A stretch of 64,000 nucleotides of DNA from the NCBI RefSeq assembly GCF_025165815.1, contig NZ_JAFFZE010000018.1:23179-87178 (forward strand). Reading direction: 5' to 3'. The DNA comes from Actinophytocola gossypii (GTDB lineage: Bacteria > Actinomycetota > Actinomycetes > Mycobacteriales > Pseudonocardiaceae). Below, one piece after another: positions 55,400-64,000 of this stretch. The stretch's first letter is position 1, and every line of letters starts with the position of its first letter. The position numbers and the translations under genes were made by a program. Below the pieces are notes generated by a model. The model saw only the letters and a list, made by a program, of their open reading frames with translations, did not search any database and was not told the origin of the DNA.

Positions 55400-57879
55400 G
55401 TGTCACCTCGTAGTTCGACCAGGTCGGCCAGCTCGGCGTCGGTCAGCTCGGTCAGCTCGGCGGCGCCGCTGTCGTCCCGCCCGAGCACCGTCGCGGCGAG
55501 ATCCTTCTTGGCCTCGAGCAGCTCGGCGATCCGGTCCTCCACGGTGCCCTCCGCGATCAGCCGGTGCACCTGGACCGGGCGGTCCTGGCCGATCCGGTGC
55601 GCGCGGTCGGTCGCCTGCGCCTCGACCGCCGGGTTCCACCAGCGGTCGTAGTGCACGACGTGGTCGGCGCGGGTCAGGTTCAGCCCGGTGCCGGCCGCCT
55701 TGAGCGACAGCAGGAACACCGGCGGGTCCGCGCTGTCCTGGAAGTGCCGGACCAGCTCGTCGCGGCGGGCCACCGGGGTGCCGCCGTGCAGCAGTTGGGT
55801 CGCCACGCCGCGGCCGGTCAGGTGCGTCTCCAGCAGCCGCGCCATCGCGACGTACTGGGTGAACACCAGCAGCCCGCCCCGCTCGGCGCGGATCGTGTCG
55901 ACCAGCTCGTCGAGCAGTTCGAGCTTGCCGGAGCGGCCGGTCAGGCCCTCGCGCTGGCCCAGGTACTGCGCCGGGTGGTTGCAGATCTGCTTGAGCGCGG
56001 TCAGCAGCTTCAGCACCAGCCCGCGCCGCTGCATCCCGGCGGCCGCGCGGATCTCGGCCATCGTCTCGCGCACCACCGCCTGGTAGAGCCCGGCCTGCTC
56101 GGCGGTCAGCGCCACCGGCTGGTCGGTCTCGGTCTTCGGCGGCAGCTCCGGCGCGATGCCGGGGTCGGACTTGCGGCGCCGCAACAGGAACGGGCGCACC
56201 AGCCGGGCGAGCTGGTCGGCGGCGGCCGGTTCGCCCTCCTCGACCGGCCTGGCCCAGCGGGCGCGGAACGTGGCGTGCGAGCCGAGCAGACCGGGGGTGG
56301 TCCAGTCGAGGATCGCCCACAGCTCGCCCAGGTTGTTCTCCACCGGCGTTCCGGTGAGCGCGACGCGCGCGGCGGCCGGGATGCGGCGCAGCGCCTTCGC
56401 CGTGTCCGAGCGCGCGTTCTTCACGTGCTGTGCCTCGTCGGCGACGACCAGATCCCAGTCGGCGCCGGCGAGCCGCTCGGCGTCCAGGCGCATGGTGCCG
56501 TACGTGGTGAGCACGAACCCGTCGGTCACCACCTCGCGGCCGGCGCCGTGGAAACGCGACACCGGTGTGCCCGGCGCGAACCGGCGGATCTCCCGCTCCC
56601 AGTTGCCCAGCAGCGACGCCGGGCAGACGACCAGCGTCGGTCCCGCGTTCCGGTGCAGGTGCAGGGCGATCAGGGTGATCGTCTTGCCGAGGCCCATGTC
56701 GTCGGCGAGGCAGCCGCCGAGGCCGAGCCCGGTCATGTGCGCGAGCCAGCGCAGGCCGTGCAGCTGGTAGTCGCGCAGCGTCGCGCGCAGATTCGCCGGC
56801 TGCGGCACTGGCTCGGCGGTGAGGCGTTCCCGCAGCCGTTCCAGCGGCCGGCTCGGCGCCACCGGCACCCACTCGCCGTCGACCCGCGCGGTGCCGGTGA
56901 GCGCGGCGCCGAGCGCGTCGATCGCGGTGAGCGGCTTGAGGTCGCGCTCGCGGGCCTTCCGGGCGAGGTCGGGCCCGACGAGCGTCCACCTGTCACGCAG
57001 CCGCACGACCGGGCGGTGTGCCTCGGCGAGCGCGTCCAGCTCGGCCTCGGTCAGCTCCTCGCCTCGGGTGGCGAGCCGCCAGTTGAAGTCGAGCAGGGCC
57101 TCGGCACCGAAGAACGAGGGCAGCTCGTCGTCGGGTGCGCCGACGGTGGCGTGCGCGGTGAGGTCCCGGTCCAGCTCCCTCGGCCAGTGCACGTCGATCC
57201 CCGCCTCGGCGAGCCGCGCGCCGCCCGAGCCGAGCAGGTCGAGCACCTCGCCGTCGTCGAGCACCAGCCGGTCCGGCACGGCGAGGTCGAGCAGGCGGCG
57301 CAGCGGCGGCCACACCTGGGCGGCGTGCCGGACCGCGAGCACCGCCTCGGGCGAGGTCGCCAACACCTCGGCCAGGTCGGCGACCGTGGTGGCGTCGTGC
57401 ACCTGCACGACCGCGGTGAACGTGCCGGCCGCGAAGTCCCCGCCGGGCACCTCAAGCCGCAGCGACACCCGGCTGCCCGGCCGGGCGAGCCCGTCGGCCC
57501 ACTCGCGCAGCTCCGGCACGTGGTGCACGGCCGAGCCGACGAACGCGGGCCCGTCCTCGACCCGCGCCAGCACGTCGGCCACGGCGTCCATGACCGGCGA
57601 GTGCTCCACATCGGACGTCCCGAGTGGACCGACCCGCCAGGCGTCGTACCCCGCCTCGGTGACCGCCGGCAGCAGTCGCCCGGCCGCGACCAGCTCGACC
57701 GCGGCGCGCACGGCCTCGCCCAGCTCGCCGCCGCGGTCGAGCAGCGACGGCAGCGCCTCCTCGACCGGCATCCGCACGGTCTCGTTCTCATTGGTGAACA
57801 CGACCTGCCCCAGCCGGGGCGGGTCCGCCTGCTCGAAAGCGGCGGCCCACCCCGTGAGGTCTCCGGTGGTGACCGGCAA
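55396..57879 (-). CDS. Snf2-family DEAD/DEAH-box helicase
   Basis: ATP-dependent DNA translocase of 827 residues. The N-terminal about 370 residues contain the bacterial SNF2-associated domain. The helicase core begins at YQLHGLRWLAHM and has Walker A DDMGLGKTITL, motif II VADEAQHVKN, motif III ALTGTPVENNLGELWAILDW, and the C-terminal motifs LLVFTQYVAMARLLE, SLKAAGTGLNLTRADHVVHYDRWWNPAVEAQATDRAHRIGQ. A TTG at 57879 (AGGAGG, 5-nt spacing) is chosen; GTG at 57885 is too close to the ribosome site. Coupled to the SWIM gene. Confidence 0.93.
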   Translation of the reverse strand: MPVTTGDLTGWAAAFEQADPPRLGQVVFTNENETVRMPVEEALPSLLDRGGELGEAVRAAVELVAAGRLLPAVTEAGYDAWRVGPLGTSDVEHSPVMDAVADVLARVEDGPAFVGSAVHHVPELREWADGLARPGSRVSLRLEVPGGDFAAGTFTAVVQVHDATTVADLAEVLATSPEAVLAVRHAAQVWPPLRRLLDLAVPDRLVLDDGEVLDLLGSGGARLAEAGIDVHWPRELDRDLTAHATVGAPDDELPSFFGAEALLDFNWRLATRGEELTEAELDALAEAHRPVVRLRDRWTLVGPDLARKARERDLKPLTAIDALGAALTGTARVDGEWVPVAPSRPLERLRERLTAEPVPQPANLRATLRDYQLHGLRWLAHMTGLGLGGCLADDMGLGKTITLIALHLHRNAGPTLVVCPASLLGNWEREIRRFAPGTPVSRFHGAGREVVTDGFVLTTYGTMRLDAERLAGADWDLVVADEAQHVKNARSDTAKALRRIPAAARVALTGTPVENNLGELWAILDWTTPGLLGSHATFRARWARPVEEGEPAAADQLARLVRPFLLRRRKSDPGIAPELPPKTETDQPVALTAEQAGLYQAVVRETMAEIRAAAGMQRRGLVLKLLTALKQICNHPAQYLGQREGLTGRSGKLELLDELVDTIRAERGGLLVFTQYVAMARLLETHLTGRGVATQLLHGGTPVARRDELVRHFQDSADPPVFLLSLKAAGTGLNLTRADHVVHYDRWWNPAVEAQATDRAHRIGQDRPVQVHRLIAEGTVEDRIAELLEAKKDLAATVLGRDDSGAAELTELTDAELADLVELRGDT

Positions 57880-57893
57880 CAGCACCTCCTCGT

Positions 57894-58682
57894 TCAGCGG
57901 CTGAGCCGCTGGTACCTGCGTACCGACAGCGGGAAGAAGATCGCCACCAGCACGAGCGGCCAGACCACCGCCATCAGCACGGCGTGCTCCGCGATCCAGG
58001 AGTCGCCACCCCAGCCTGGGTTGCCGAACAGCTCGCGGGCCGCGGCCGCCGTCGAGGACAACGGATTCCACTCCGCGATCGTGCCCAACCAGCCCGGCAT
58101 CGTGGCCGGGGCCACGAACGTGCTGGACAGGAAGGTGACCGGCCAGACCAGGATCTGCACCGCGCCGACCGCCTCCGGGTTGCGCACCACGAGCCCGAGG
58201 AAGATGCCGACCCAGAGCAGTGCGAACCGCAGCAGGAGCAGCAGCCCGACCGCGCCGAGCGTGGCGCCGACCGACCCGTGCGCCCGCCAGCCCATCAGCA
58301 GCCCGCACCCGATGATCACGACCAGCCCGGCGACGGAGTTCAGCAGGTCCGCCCCGCAGCGCCCGACCACGACCGCCGACGGCGACATCGGCATCGACCG
58401 GAAGCGGTCGGTGACGCCGCGCTGGGCGTCCGTGCTGACCGCGATCATGGTCGCCTCCATGCCGAAGGCCATGGTCATCGCGAACATGCCGGGCAGCAGG
58501 AACTCCGTGTAGTCGGCGGTGCCGGGGATCGCCATCGCCCCGCCGAACAGGAACCCGAACATCAGCACCATCAGGACCGGGAACAGCAGCCCGATGATCA
58601 CCGGGGCCGGTTCGCGCAGCCAGTGCATGAGGTCACGTCTGGTGACGGTCCAGCCGTCGACCAGTGCCCAGGGAACGGTCAT
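57894..58682 (-). CDS. ABC-2 type multidrug transporter permease (DrrB-like)
   Basis: Membrane protein of 262 residues with six helices and the ABC-2 signature segments ([112 protein letters not shown]). These match daunorubicin-type DrrB exporters. Its start overlaps the ATPase stop by four bases. Under the divergent TetR operator. Confidence 0.93.
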   Translation of the reverse strand: MTVPWALVDGWTVTRRDLMHWLREPAPVIIGLLFPVLMVLMFGFLFGGAMAIPGTADYTEFLLPGMFAMTMAFGMEATMIAVSTDAQRGVTDRFRSMPMSPSAVVVGRCGADLLNSVAGLVVIIGCGLLMGWRAHGSVGATLGAVGLLLLLRFALLWVGIFLGLVVRNPEAVGAVQILVWPVTFLSSTFVAPATMPGWLGTIAEWNPLSSTAAAARELFGNPGWGGDSWIAEHAVLMAVVWPLVLVAIFFPLSVRRYQRLSR

Positions 58683-59647
58683 GCGGGTACCTCCTCGTCG
58701 GCTCCATGGCCCGTGAGATGGCCCGTGAGGTGCAGGAACACCTCGTCGAGCGTCGGCCGCCGCAGGCCGATGTCCTCGACCCCGATCCGGGCGTCGTGCA
58801 GTGCGCGGACCGCGTCGGTGAGCGCGGCCACCCGGTCGCGCACCGGCGCACTGACCCGGCGGGCGTCGGCGTCGGTCTCCGGGCGCGCGCCGGTGACCGT
58901 GGCCACCACCTCCGCCGCCCCGGGCAGCGCCGCCGCGTCGTGCAGGACGACGTCGAGCCGGTCGCCGCCGAGGTCGGACTTGAGCGCCTCCGGGGTGCCC
59001 TCGGCGATGACCTTCCCGGTGTCGACGACCGCGATCCGGTCGGCGAGCTGGTCGGCCTCGTCCAGGTACTGCGTGGTCAGCAGCACCGTGGTGCCGGCGG
59101 CGACCAGCCCGCGGACCGCGGCCCAGACCTCGGTCCGCCCGCGCGGGTCGAGCCCGGTGGTCGGCTCGTCGAGGAACAGCACCTTCGGCGACAGGATCAG
59201 GCTGGCGGCCAGGTCGAGCCGCCTGCGCATGCCGCCGGAGAACCGCTTGACCGCCTTGCCGCCGGTGTCGGCCAGGTCGAACCGGTCCAGCAGCTCCCCG
59301 GCCCGCGCCCGCGCCGCGGCCGTGGACAGGTGGTAGAGCCGGCCGAACAGCTCGAGGTTCTGCCGGGCCGACAGCGCCTCGTCGACCGCCGCGTTCTGGC
59401 CGACCAGACCGATGCCGGCGCGTACCCGGTCCGGCTGGCGGACCACGTCGAACCCGGCGACCTCCGCGTGACCGGCGTCCGGCCGCAGCAGCGTGGTCAG
59501 GATGCGCACCGCCGTGGTCTTGCCCGCGCCGTTGGGCCCGAGCACACCGAGCACGGTGCCCGCGTCGACGGTCAGGTCCAGCCCGTCGAGCGCGATCTTC
59601 GTACCGAAGCGCTTGCGCAGCCCCTCGGTGACGATCGTGGGTTTCAA
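58679..59647 (-). CDS. ABC multidrug transporter ATP-binding protein (DrrA-like)
   Basis: ATPase of 322 residues. Walker [22 protein letters not shown]-loop [11 protein letters not shown], signature [14 protein letters not shown], Walker [19 protein letters not shown]-loop [11 protein letters not shown] (Gln in place of His, as in DrrA), and the C-terminal [16 protein letters not shown] found in DrrA-type ATPases. A TTG at 59647 with AGGAGGG upstream is preferred to a frame running into the regulatory region. The operon is divergent from tetR and its promoter lies among the paired operators. Confidence 0.93.
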   Translation of the reverse strand: MKPTIVTEGLRKRFGTKIALDGLDLTVDAGTVLGVLGPNGAGKTTAVRILTTLLRPDAGHAEVAGFDVVRQPDRVRAGIGLVGQNAAVDEALSARQNLELFGRLYHLSTAAARARAGELLDRFDLADTGGKAVKRFSGGMRRRLDLAASLILSPKVLFLDEPTTGLDPRGRTEVWAAVRGLVAAGTTVLLTTQYLDEADQLADRIAVVDTGKVIAEGTPEALKSDLGGDRLDVVLHDAAALPGAAEVVATVTGARPETDADARRVSAPVRDRVAALTDAVRALHDARIGVEDIGLRRPTLDEVFLHLTGHLTGHGADEEVPA

Positions 59648-59666
59648 CCCGCGTCCCTCCTGTTGT

Positions 59667-59679
59667 CGTACGTTGTACG
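59667..59679. promoter_or_regulatory. TetR operator copy 1
   Basis: CGTACGTTGTACG, a palindrome with CGTAC/GTACG arms and a 3-bp centre. It lies 20 bp before the ATPase start and 48 bp before tetR. Confidence 0.75.
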
Positions 59680-59691
59680 GAGTAACACTAT

Positions 59692-59704
59692 CGTACATCG
59701 TACG
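59692..59704. promoter_or_regulatory. TetR operator copy 2
   Basis: CGTACATCGTACG, the same CGTAC-N3-GTACG palindrome, 25 bp from copy 1 centre to centre and both followed by GAG. It lies 23 bp before the tetR start. Two sites in the short divergent gap fit cooperative repression of both genes by the adjacent TetR. Confidence 0.75.
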
Positions 59705-59726
59705 GAGAAAGTAGAGTGTTACCACG

Positions 59727-60506
59727 ATGGCGAAGAAATCAGCGGACAAGCACTACGGCGGCCGCGGCGACCCGGCCAGGAGCATGGCCCTGCTCTGGCG
59801 CACGGGTACCGAGCCGCGAGGTCGCGGCCCCAAACCGGGCCTGACCGTCGACCGGATCGCCGCCGCCGCGATCGAGCTGGCCGACGCCGAGGGCCTGGCC
59901 GCCCTGTCGATGCGCCGCGTGGCCGAGAAGCTCGGCGTCGGCACGATGTCGCTCTACACCTACGTGCCAGCCAAGGCCGAGCTGGTCGACGTCATGTTCG
60001 ACCTGGTCTGCGGCGAGATCGCGCCACCGTGGGCGGACACCTGGCGGGAACGCCTGGAGCTGATCGCCCGGGCGAACCTGGAGACCTACCGCCGGCACCC
60101 GTGGATGCTGACGGTGATGGCGAACTCCCGGCCCCCGCTCGGCCCGAACAGCATCGCCAACTACGACCGCGACCTGCGGGCCGTCGAGGGCATCGGCCTG
60201 TCCGACCTCGAGATGGACTCCGTCGTGGCGATGCTCGGCGTGTACGTCCAGGGCGCCGCCCGCACCGCCATCGAGGCCGCCAGCTCGGAGCGGGACACCG
60301 GGCAGTCCGACCTCGAGTGGTGGGAGGCCTACGCGCCCCTGCTGGAGAAGGTCTTCGACCCGGAGAAGTACCCCACCGCCGCCCGCGTCGGCGCCGTCGC
60401 GGGGGAGACCTACGAGTCCGCCTACGACCCCGAGCAGGGCTTCCGCTTCGGCCTCGCCCGCCTCCTGGACGGCGTCGAGGCCCTGATTCGGAACCGGAAC
60501 GCATAG
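59727..60506 (+). CDS. TetR family transcriptional regulator
   Basis: Regulator of 259 residues. After a basic N-terminal extension (MAKKSADKHYGGRGDPARSMALLWRTG) the helix-turn-helix reads LTVDRIAAAAIELADAEGLAALSMRRVAEKLGVGTMSLYTYVPAKAELV; the rest matches the TetR_C type ligand domain found in drug-export repressors (PWMLTVMANSRPPLGPNSIANYDRDLRAVEGIGLSDLEMD). Start at 59727, between the operators and the coding region. It very probably represses the divergent DrrAB-like exporter and itself, released by the exported compound. Confidence 0.93.
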   Translation: MAKKSADKHYGGRGDPARSMALLWRTGTEPRGRGPKPGLTVDRIAAAAIELADAEGLAALSMRRVAEKLGVGTMSLYTYVPAKAELVDVMFDLVCGEIAPPWADTWRERLELIARANLETYRRHPWMLTVMANSRPPLGPNSIANYDRDLRAVEGIGLSDLEMDSVVAMLGVYVQGAARTAIEAASSERDTGQSDLEWWEAYAPLLEKVFDPEKYPTAARVGAVAGETYESAYDPEQGFRFGLARLLDGVEALIRNRNA

Positions 60507-60556
60507 CGGCCGGACGGGCGATTGCCTGATTGTCCGATTGGTGCGAATGTCCGCGG

Positions 60557-61441
60557 ATGAACTCGTCGACCGCGACCACGGTCTTCCTGCCGATCGCCCT
60601 CGGGGTGATCATGCTCGGCCTCGGCCTGTCGCTGACCGTCGCCGACTTCACCCGGGTCGTCCGGTACCCGCGCGCCGCCGCCGTCGCGCTCGGGTGCCAG
60701 ATCCTGGTGCTCCCGGCCGTCTGCCTCGGCCTGGTGCTCCTCTTCGACCTCGAACCGACGCTCGCCGTCGGCATGATGCTGCTCGCCGCCTCGCCCGGCG
60801 GGACGACCGCCAACCTGTTCAGCCACCTGGCCCGGGGCGACGTCGCGCTCAACATCACCCTGACCGCGGTCAACTCCGTCCTCGCCGTGGTCACGCTGCC
60901 GATCGTGGTCAACCTCTCCCTCGCCGGCTTCCTGGACGGCGACGACGCCATCGGCCTGCAGCCGGACAAGCTCCTCCAGGTGTTCGCGATCGTGCTGGTC
61001 CCGGTCGGCATCGGCATGCTCCTGCGGCACCGGTCGCCGGCCCTGGCCGAGCGGCTGAACCGGCCGGTCCGGATCGCCTCGGTCGTCGTCCTGGTCTCGG
61101 TCATCGCCGTCGCGGTCTACCAGGAGCGGGACAACGTCCTGGACTACCTGCGTTCGGTCGGGCTCGTCGCCCTGCTGCTCTGCCTGATCAGCCTCGCCAT
61201 CGGCTACTACGTGCCCCGCGCCGTCCGGGTCCCGCGCGGCCAGGCCGTCGCCTCCGCGTTCGAGATCGGCCTGCACAACAGCACCCTGGCGATCACGATC
61301 GCGCTCAGCCCGGCCCTGCTGGACAGCACCGAGATGGCCATCCCGGCGGCCGTGTACGGCATCCTGATGTTCTTCCCCGCCGGGGTGCTCGCCTACGTAC
61401 TGAGCAGGCGCTCGGGTGACCGGGCCCCCGCGGGGGCATAG
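60557..61441 (+). CDS. Bile acid:sodium symporter (SBF) family transporter
   Basis: Membrane transporter of 294 residues with about nine helices. Family motifs include LGLGLSLTVADFTRVVRYPRAAAVALGCQILVLP, the Gly/Ser-rich ligand loop MMLLAASPGGTTANLFSHLARGDVALNITLTAVNS and EIGLHNSTLAITIAL. Bacterial SBF proteins take up organic anions with Na+; the substrate here is unknown. The ATG at 60557 lacks a strong ribosome site; an in-frame start at 60530 would add nine residues. Confidence 0.9.
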   Translation: MNSSTATTVFLPIALGVIMLGLGLSLTVADFTRVVRYPRAAAVALGCQILVLPAVCLGLVLLFDLEPTLAVGMMLLAASPGGTTANLFSHLARGDVALNITLTAVNSVLAVVTLPIVVNLSLAGFLDGDDAIGLQPDKLLQVFAIVLVPVGIGMLLRHRSPALAERLNRPVRIASVVVLVSVIAVAVYQERDNVLDYLRSVGLVALLLCLISLAIGYYVPRAVRVPRGQAVASAFEIGLHNSTLAITIALSPALLDSTEMAIPAAVYGILMFFPAGVLAYVLSRRSGDRAPAGA

Positions 61442-61546
61442 CGGGTTATCTCACAACCCCGTTGCGCGTCGCGCACCGCCATCCGAAATACTGGCGAGTA
61501 ATAAGCAAGGCTGTGAGCCGTCAATGTCGCCGGATGCGGAGGCGTC

Positions 61547-63760
61547 GTGGTCGTACGAATGGTCCTGGGCGTGGGGATCACCCTCGTGGTGCTCGCCATC
61601 GCGGCCCGGCGTGCCAAGTTCCTGTACGAACTGATCAAGTCCGGGCAGCCGGTCGACCGGTTCGACCGGCTCGGCAGCCGGCTGTGGGCGCAGGTCAAGG
61701 AGGTCTTCGGCCAGCGCAAGCTGCTCAAGTGGTCGATCCCCGGCGCCGCCCACGCCTTCACCTTCTGGGGTTTCGTCATCCTCGCCTCGGTCTACCTGGA
61801 GGCCTACGGCGCCCTGTTCGACCACGACTTCCACATCCCGATCATCGGGCGCTGGGCGGTCCTGGGCTTCCTGCAGGACTTCATCGCGGTCATGGTGCTG
61901 GTCTCGCTGGTCGCGTTCGCCATCATCCGGCTCCGGCAGGCCCCCGAGCGGCGGCAGCGCGCCTCCCGCTTCTACGGCTCGCACACCGGCGGCGCCTGGC
62001 TGATCCTGTTCATGATCTTCAACGTCGTCTGGACGATGTTCGCCTTCCGCGGGGCCGCCGCGGCGCTGGGCAACCTGCCCTACGACTCCGGCGCGTGGGT
62101 GTCCATCGGCGTCGGTGAGCTGTTGGAGCCGCTCGGGCACACCCCGAACGAGTGGATCGAGTCGATCGGCCTGCTGGCGCACATCGGCGTGATGCTCTCG
62201 TTCCTGATCATCGTGCTGTACTCCAAGCACCTGCACATCTTCATCGCGCCGATCAACGTCTCCACCAAGCGCATCCCGGACGGCCTCGGCCCGCTGCTGC
62301 CGATGGAGTCGCACGGGGCGCCGATCGACTTCGAGGACCCCGACGACGAGGACGTGTTCGGCCGGGGCAAGGTCGAGGACTTCACCTGGAAGGGCATGCT
62401 CGACTTCGCCACGTGCACCGAGTGCGGGCGCTGCCAGAGCCAGTGCCCGGCCTGGAACACCGGCAAGCCGCTGTCACCCAAACTGGTGATCATGGACCTT
62501 CGCGACCACCTGTTCGCGAAGGCGCCCTACCTCATCGGCGGCCAGGAGATGCCCGACCACAGCGACGTCGACGTCCTGGCGCTCGCCGAGGGCAACGGCC
62601 ACCACGGCGTGCCCGAGTCCGGCTTCGGCCGGGTGCCCGGCAGCGGCGCCGCCCAGGCGACCCGCCCGCTGGTCGGCACCGCCGAGGTCGGCGGCGTGAT
62701 CGACCCGGACGTGCTCTGGTCCTGCACGACCTGCGGCGCCTGCGTCGAGCAGTGCCCGGTGGACATCGAGCACGTCGACCACATCGTCGACATGCGCCGC
62801 TACCAGGTGATGATCGAGTCCGAGTTCCCCTCCGAGCTGGGCACCCTGTTCCGCAACCTGGAGAACAAGGGCAACCCCTGGGGCCAGAACAACTCCGAGC
62901 GGATGGACTGGGCCAAGGACCTGGACTTCGAGGTCCCGGTGTTCGACGGTGAACTCGCCGAGGACGTCGAGTACCTGTACTGGATCGGCTGCGCCGGCTC
63001 CTTCGACGACCAGGCCAAGAAGACCGTGCGGGCCACCGCGGAGCTGCTGCACATCGCGGGCGTGAAGTACGTGGTGCTCGGCAACGAGGAGTCCTGCACC
63101 GGCGACCCGGCCCGCCGCGCGGGCAACGAGTTCCTGTTCCAGATGATGGCCCAGCAGACCGCGGAGATGCTCAACTCCGTGTTCGAGGGCCGCGAGCCGG
63201 TCAAGCGCAAGATCATCACCACCTGCCCGCACTGCATGAACAGCCTCGGTCGCGAGTACCCGCAGCTGGAGGGCATGATCCCGTCCTTCGGCGGCACCAA
63301 CGGCCACTGGGACGTGCTGCACCACACGCAGGTGCTCAACCGCCTGGTCCGCGAGGGCAGGCTGACCCCGGTCAAGCCCGCCGACGGCGGCACGCCGGTG
63401 ACCTACCACGACCCGTGCTACCTGGGCCGGCACAACAAGGTCTACGAGCCGCCGCGTGAGCTGGTCGGCGCCGCGGGTGCCACGCTCACCGAGATGCCCC
63501 GGCACGCCGACCGGGCCCTGTGCTGCGGCGCTGGTGGTGCGCGGATGTGGATGGAGGAGCACATCGGCAAGCGCATCAACCTGGAACGCGTCGACGAGGC
63601 CATCGACACCAACGCCACGGAGGTCGTGACCGGCTGCCCGTTCTGCCGGGTCATGGTCAACGACGGGCTGGTGCAGCGGCAGAGCGAGGACAAGGGCACC
63701 GACATGCAGGTCCGGGACGTCTCGCAGCTGCTGCTGGAGTCGGTCAAGCGGGGCCTCTAG
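61547..63760 (+). CDS. Membrane-bound Fe-S oxidoreductase (EtfD/HdrD-like)
   Basis: Electron-transfer protein of 737 residues. The N-terminus has a helix and a nitrate-reductase-gamma-like membrane domain (about 60-230) with His residues that could bind haem. Two [4Fe-4S] ferredoxin motifs follow ([24 protein letters not shown]), then two CCG domains ([43 protein letters not shown]) as in heterodisulfide reductase subunit D. The mycobacterial counterpart EtfD passes electrons from ETF during beta-oxidation to the membrane quinone pool. The GTG start at 61547 has GGAGG upstream. The following korA suggests ferredoxin-linked metabolism nearby. Confidence 0.92.
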   Translation: MVVRMVLGVGITLVVLAIAARRAKFLYELIKSGQPVDRFDRLGSRLWAQVKEVFGQRKLLKWSIPGAAHAFTFWGFVILASVYLEAYGALFDHDFHIPIIGRWAVLGFLQDFIAVMVLVSLVAFAIIRLRQAPERRQRASRFYGSHTGGAWLILFMIFNVVWTMFAFRGAAAALGNLPYDSGAWVSIGVGELLEPLGHTPNEWIESIGLLAHIGVMLSFLIIVLYSKHLHIFIAPINVSTKRIPDGLGPLLPMESHGAPIDFEDPDDEDVFGRGKVEDFTWKGMLDFATCTECGRCQSQCPAWNTGKPLSPKLVIMDLRDHLFAKAPYLIGGQEMPDHSDVDVLALAEGNGHHGVPESGFGRVPGSGAAQATRPLVGTAEVGGVIDPDVLWSCTTCGACVEQCPVDIEHVDHIVDMRRYQVMIESEFPSELGTLFRNLENKGNPWGQNNSERMDWAKDLDFEVPVFDGELAEDVEYLYWIGCAGSFDDQAKKTVRATAELLHIAGVKYVVLGNEESCTGDPARRAGNEFLFQMMAQQTAEMLNSVFEGREPVKRKIITTCPHCMNSLGREYPQLEGMIPSFGGTNGHWDVLHHTQVLNRLVREGRLTPVKPADGGTPVTYHDPCYLGRHNKVYEPPRELVGAAGATLTEMPRHADRALCCGAGGARMWMEEHIGKRINLERVDEAIDTNATEVVTGCPFCRVMVNDGLVQRQSEDKGTDMQVRDVSQLLLESVKRGL

Positions 63761-63804
63761 CCGATCTCGTCCGAAATTGGGTCGTCGCCACTCACACTGG
63801 CACG

Positions 63805-64000
63805 GTGACGACGGCCGACGAACCCCAGGCGAGCCCGGTCAAGCTGGATCGGGTGGTGATCCGGTTCGCCGGGGACTCCGGTGACGGTATGCAGCTGACC
63901 GGTGACCGGTTCACCTCGGAGGCGGCCGCGTTCGGCAACGACCTGGCGACGCTGCCGAACTTCCCGGCCGAGATCCGCGCTCCTGCGGGCACCCTGCCGG
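63805..64000 (+). CDS. korA: 2-oxoacid:ferredoxin oxidoreductase subunit alpha (cut by window edge)
   Basis: First 65 codons. [51 protein letters not shown] is the start of the gamma-type domain of KorA/PorA-like chains. KorAB oxidises 2-oxoglutarate to succinyl-CoA with ferredoxin as acceptor, a CoA- and TPP-dependent alternative to the 2-oxoglutarate dehydrogenase complex. GTG start at 63805, 44 bp after the Fe-S reductase. The downstream korB is outside the window. Confidence 0.93.
   Translation, partial: MTTADEPQASPVKLDRVVIRFAGDSGDGMQLTGDRFTSEAAAFGNDLATLPNFPAEIRAPAGTLP

Overview
High-GC (about 70 percent or more) DNA from an actinomycete. Strong G/C bias at third codon positions, GTG and TTG starts, four-base stop/start overlaps, twin-arginine exported enzymes, IdeR/DmdR-type iron boxes, a perfect CebR-type box and DasR-type dre boxes all point to Streptomyces-like actinobacteria. 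The family is probably Pseudonocardiaceae, but the genus cannot be fixed from sequence alone. Both window ends cut genes: a Ser/Thr kinase on the left and a 2-oxoacid:ferredoxin oxidoreductase alpha subunit (KorA-like) on the right. I saw no tRNA, rRNA, insertion sequence, prophage or CRISPR array.

Layout. 1-9.4 kb: kinase, MmcQ/YjbR protein, a very large secreted subtilase, MaoC hydratase, a reductase-deaminase fusion in reversed RibD order, a cupin, a SIS protein and a TetR regulator. 9.5-13.1 kb: a complete heteromeric acetyl-CoA carboxylase operon (fused accDA, accB, accC). 13.2-16.1 kb: a divergent MarR/MFS pair with its operator, then a secreted M14 carboxypeptidase. 16.2-18.2 kb: a GntR-ABC operon under a perfect 28-bp palindrome. 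18.3-24 kb: two twin-arginine enzymes, a probable toxin-antitoxin fusion remnant, FxsA, a lipoprotein under a CebR-type box, a methyltransferase/GNAT pair with a possible leader peptide. 24.7-24.9 kb: 41-bp tandem repeats. 25-29.4 kb: PaaX, Ogt, an ABC/XRE operon and a crotonase.

Core system, 29.4-51.7 kb: an iron-regulated hydroxamate siderophore locus. Ornithine N5-monooxygenase and a formyltransferase-like enzyme should make N5-hydroxy- and N5-formyl-N5-hydroxy-ornithine. A 4841-residue tetramodular NRPS (C-A-T, C-A-T-E, C-A-T, C-A-T, terminal C) plus MbtH assembles the peptide. A lipoprotein, two FecCD permeases and an ATPase take up the ferric complex, and a SIP-type reductase releases iron. 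IdeR-like boxes sit at both divergent promoters. The third A domain reads DMENLGLINK by hand alignment, a known hydroxyornithine code. The first and fourth A domains share a near-identical pocket. The whole resembles foroxymithine/erythrochelin assembly, but the second pocket is not serine-like and the terminal C domain has HYAAVDE where HHxxxDG is expected.

51.8-64 kb: a GH18 chitinase under dre boxes, a metallo-hydrolase, a SWIM/Snf2 pair, a drug-efflux-like ABC operon with divergent TetR and paired operators, an SBF-family transporter, an EtfD-like membrane Fe-S reductase and the start of korA.
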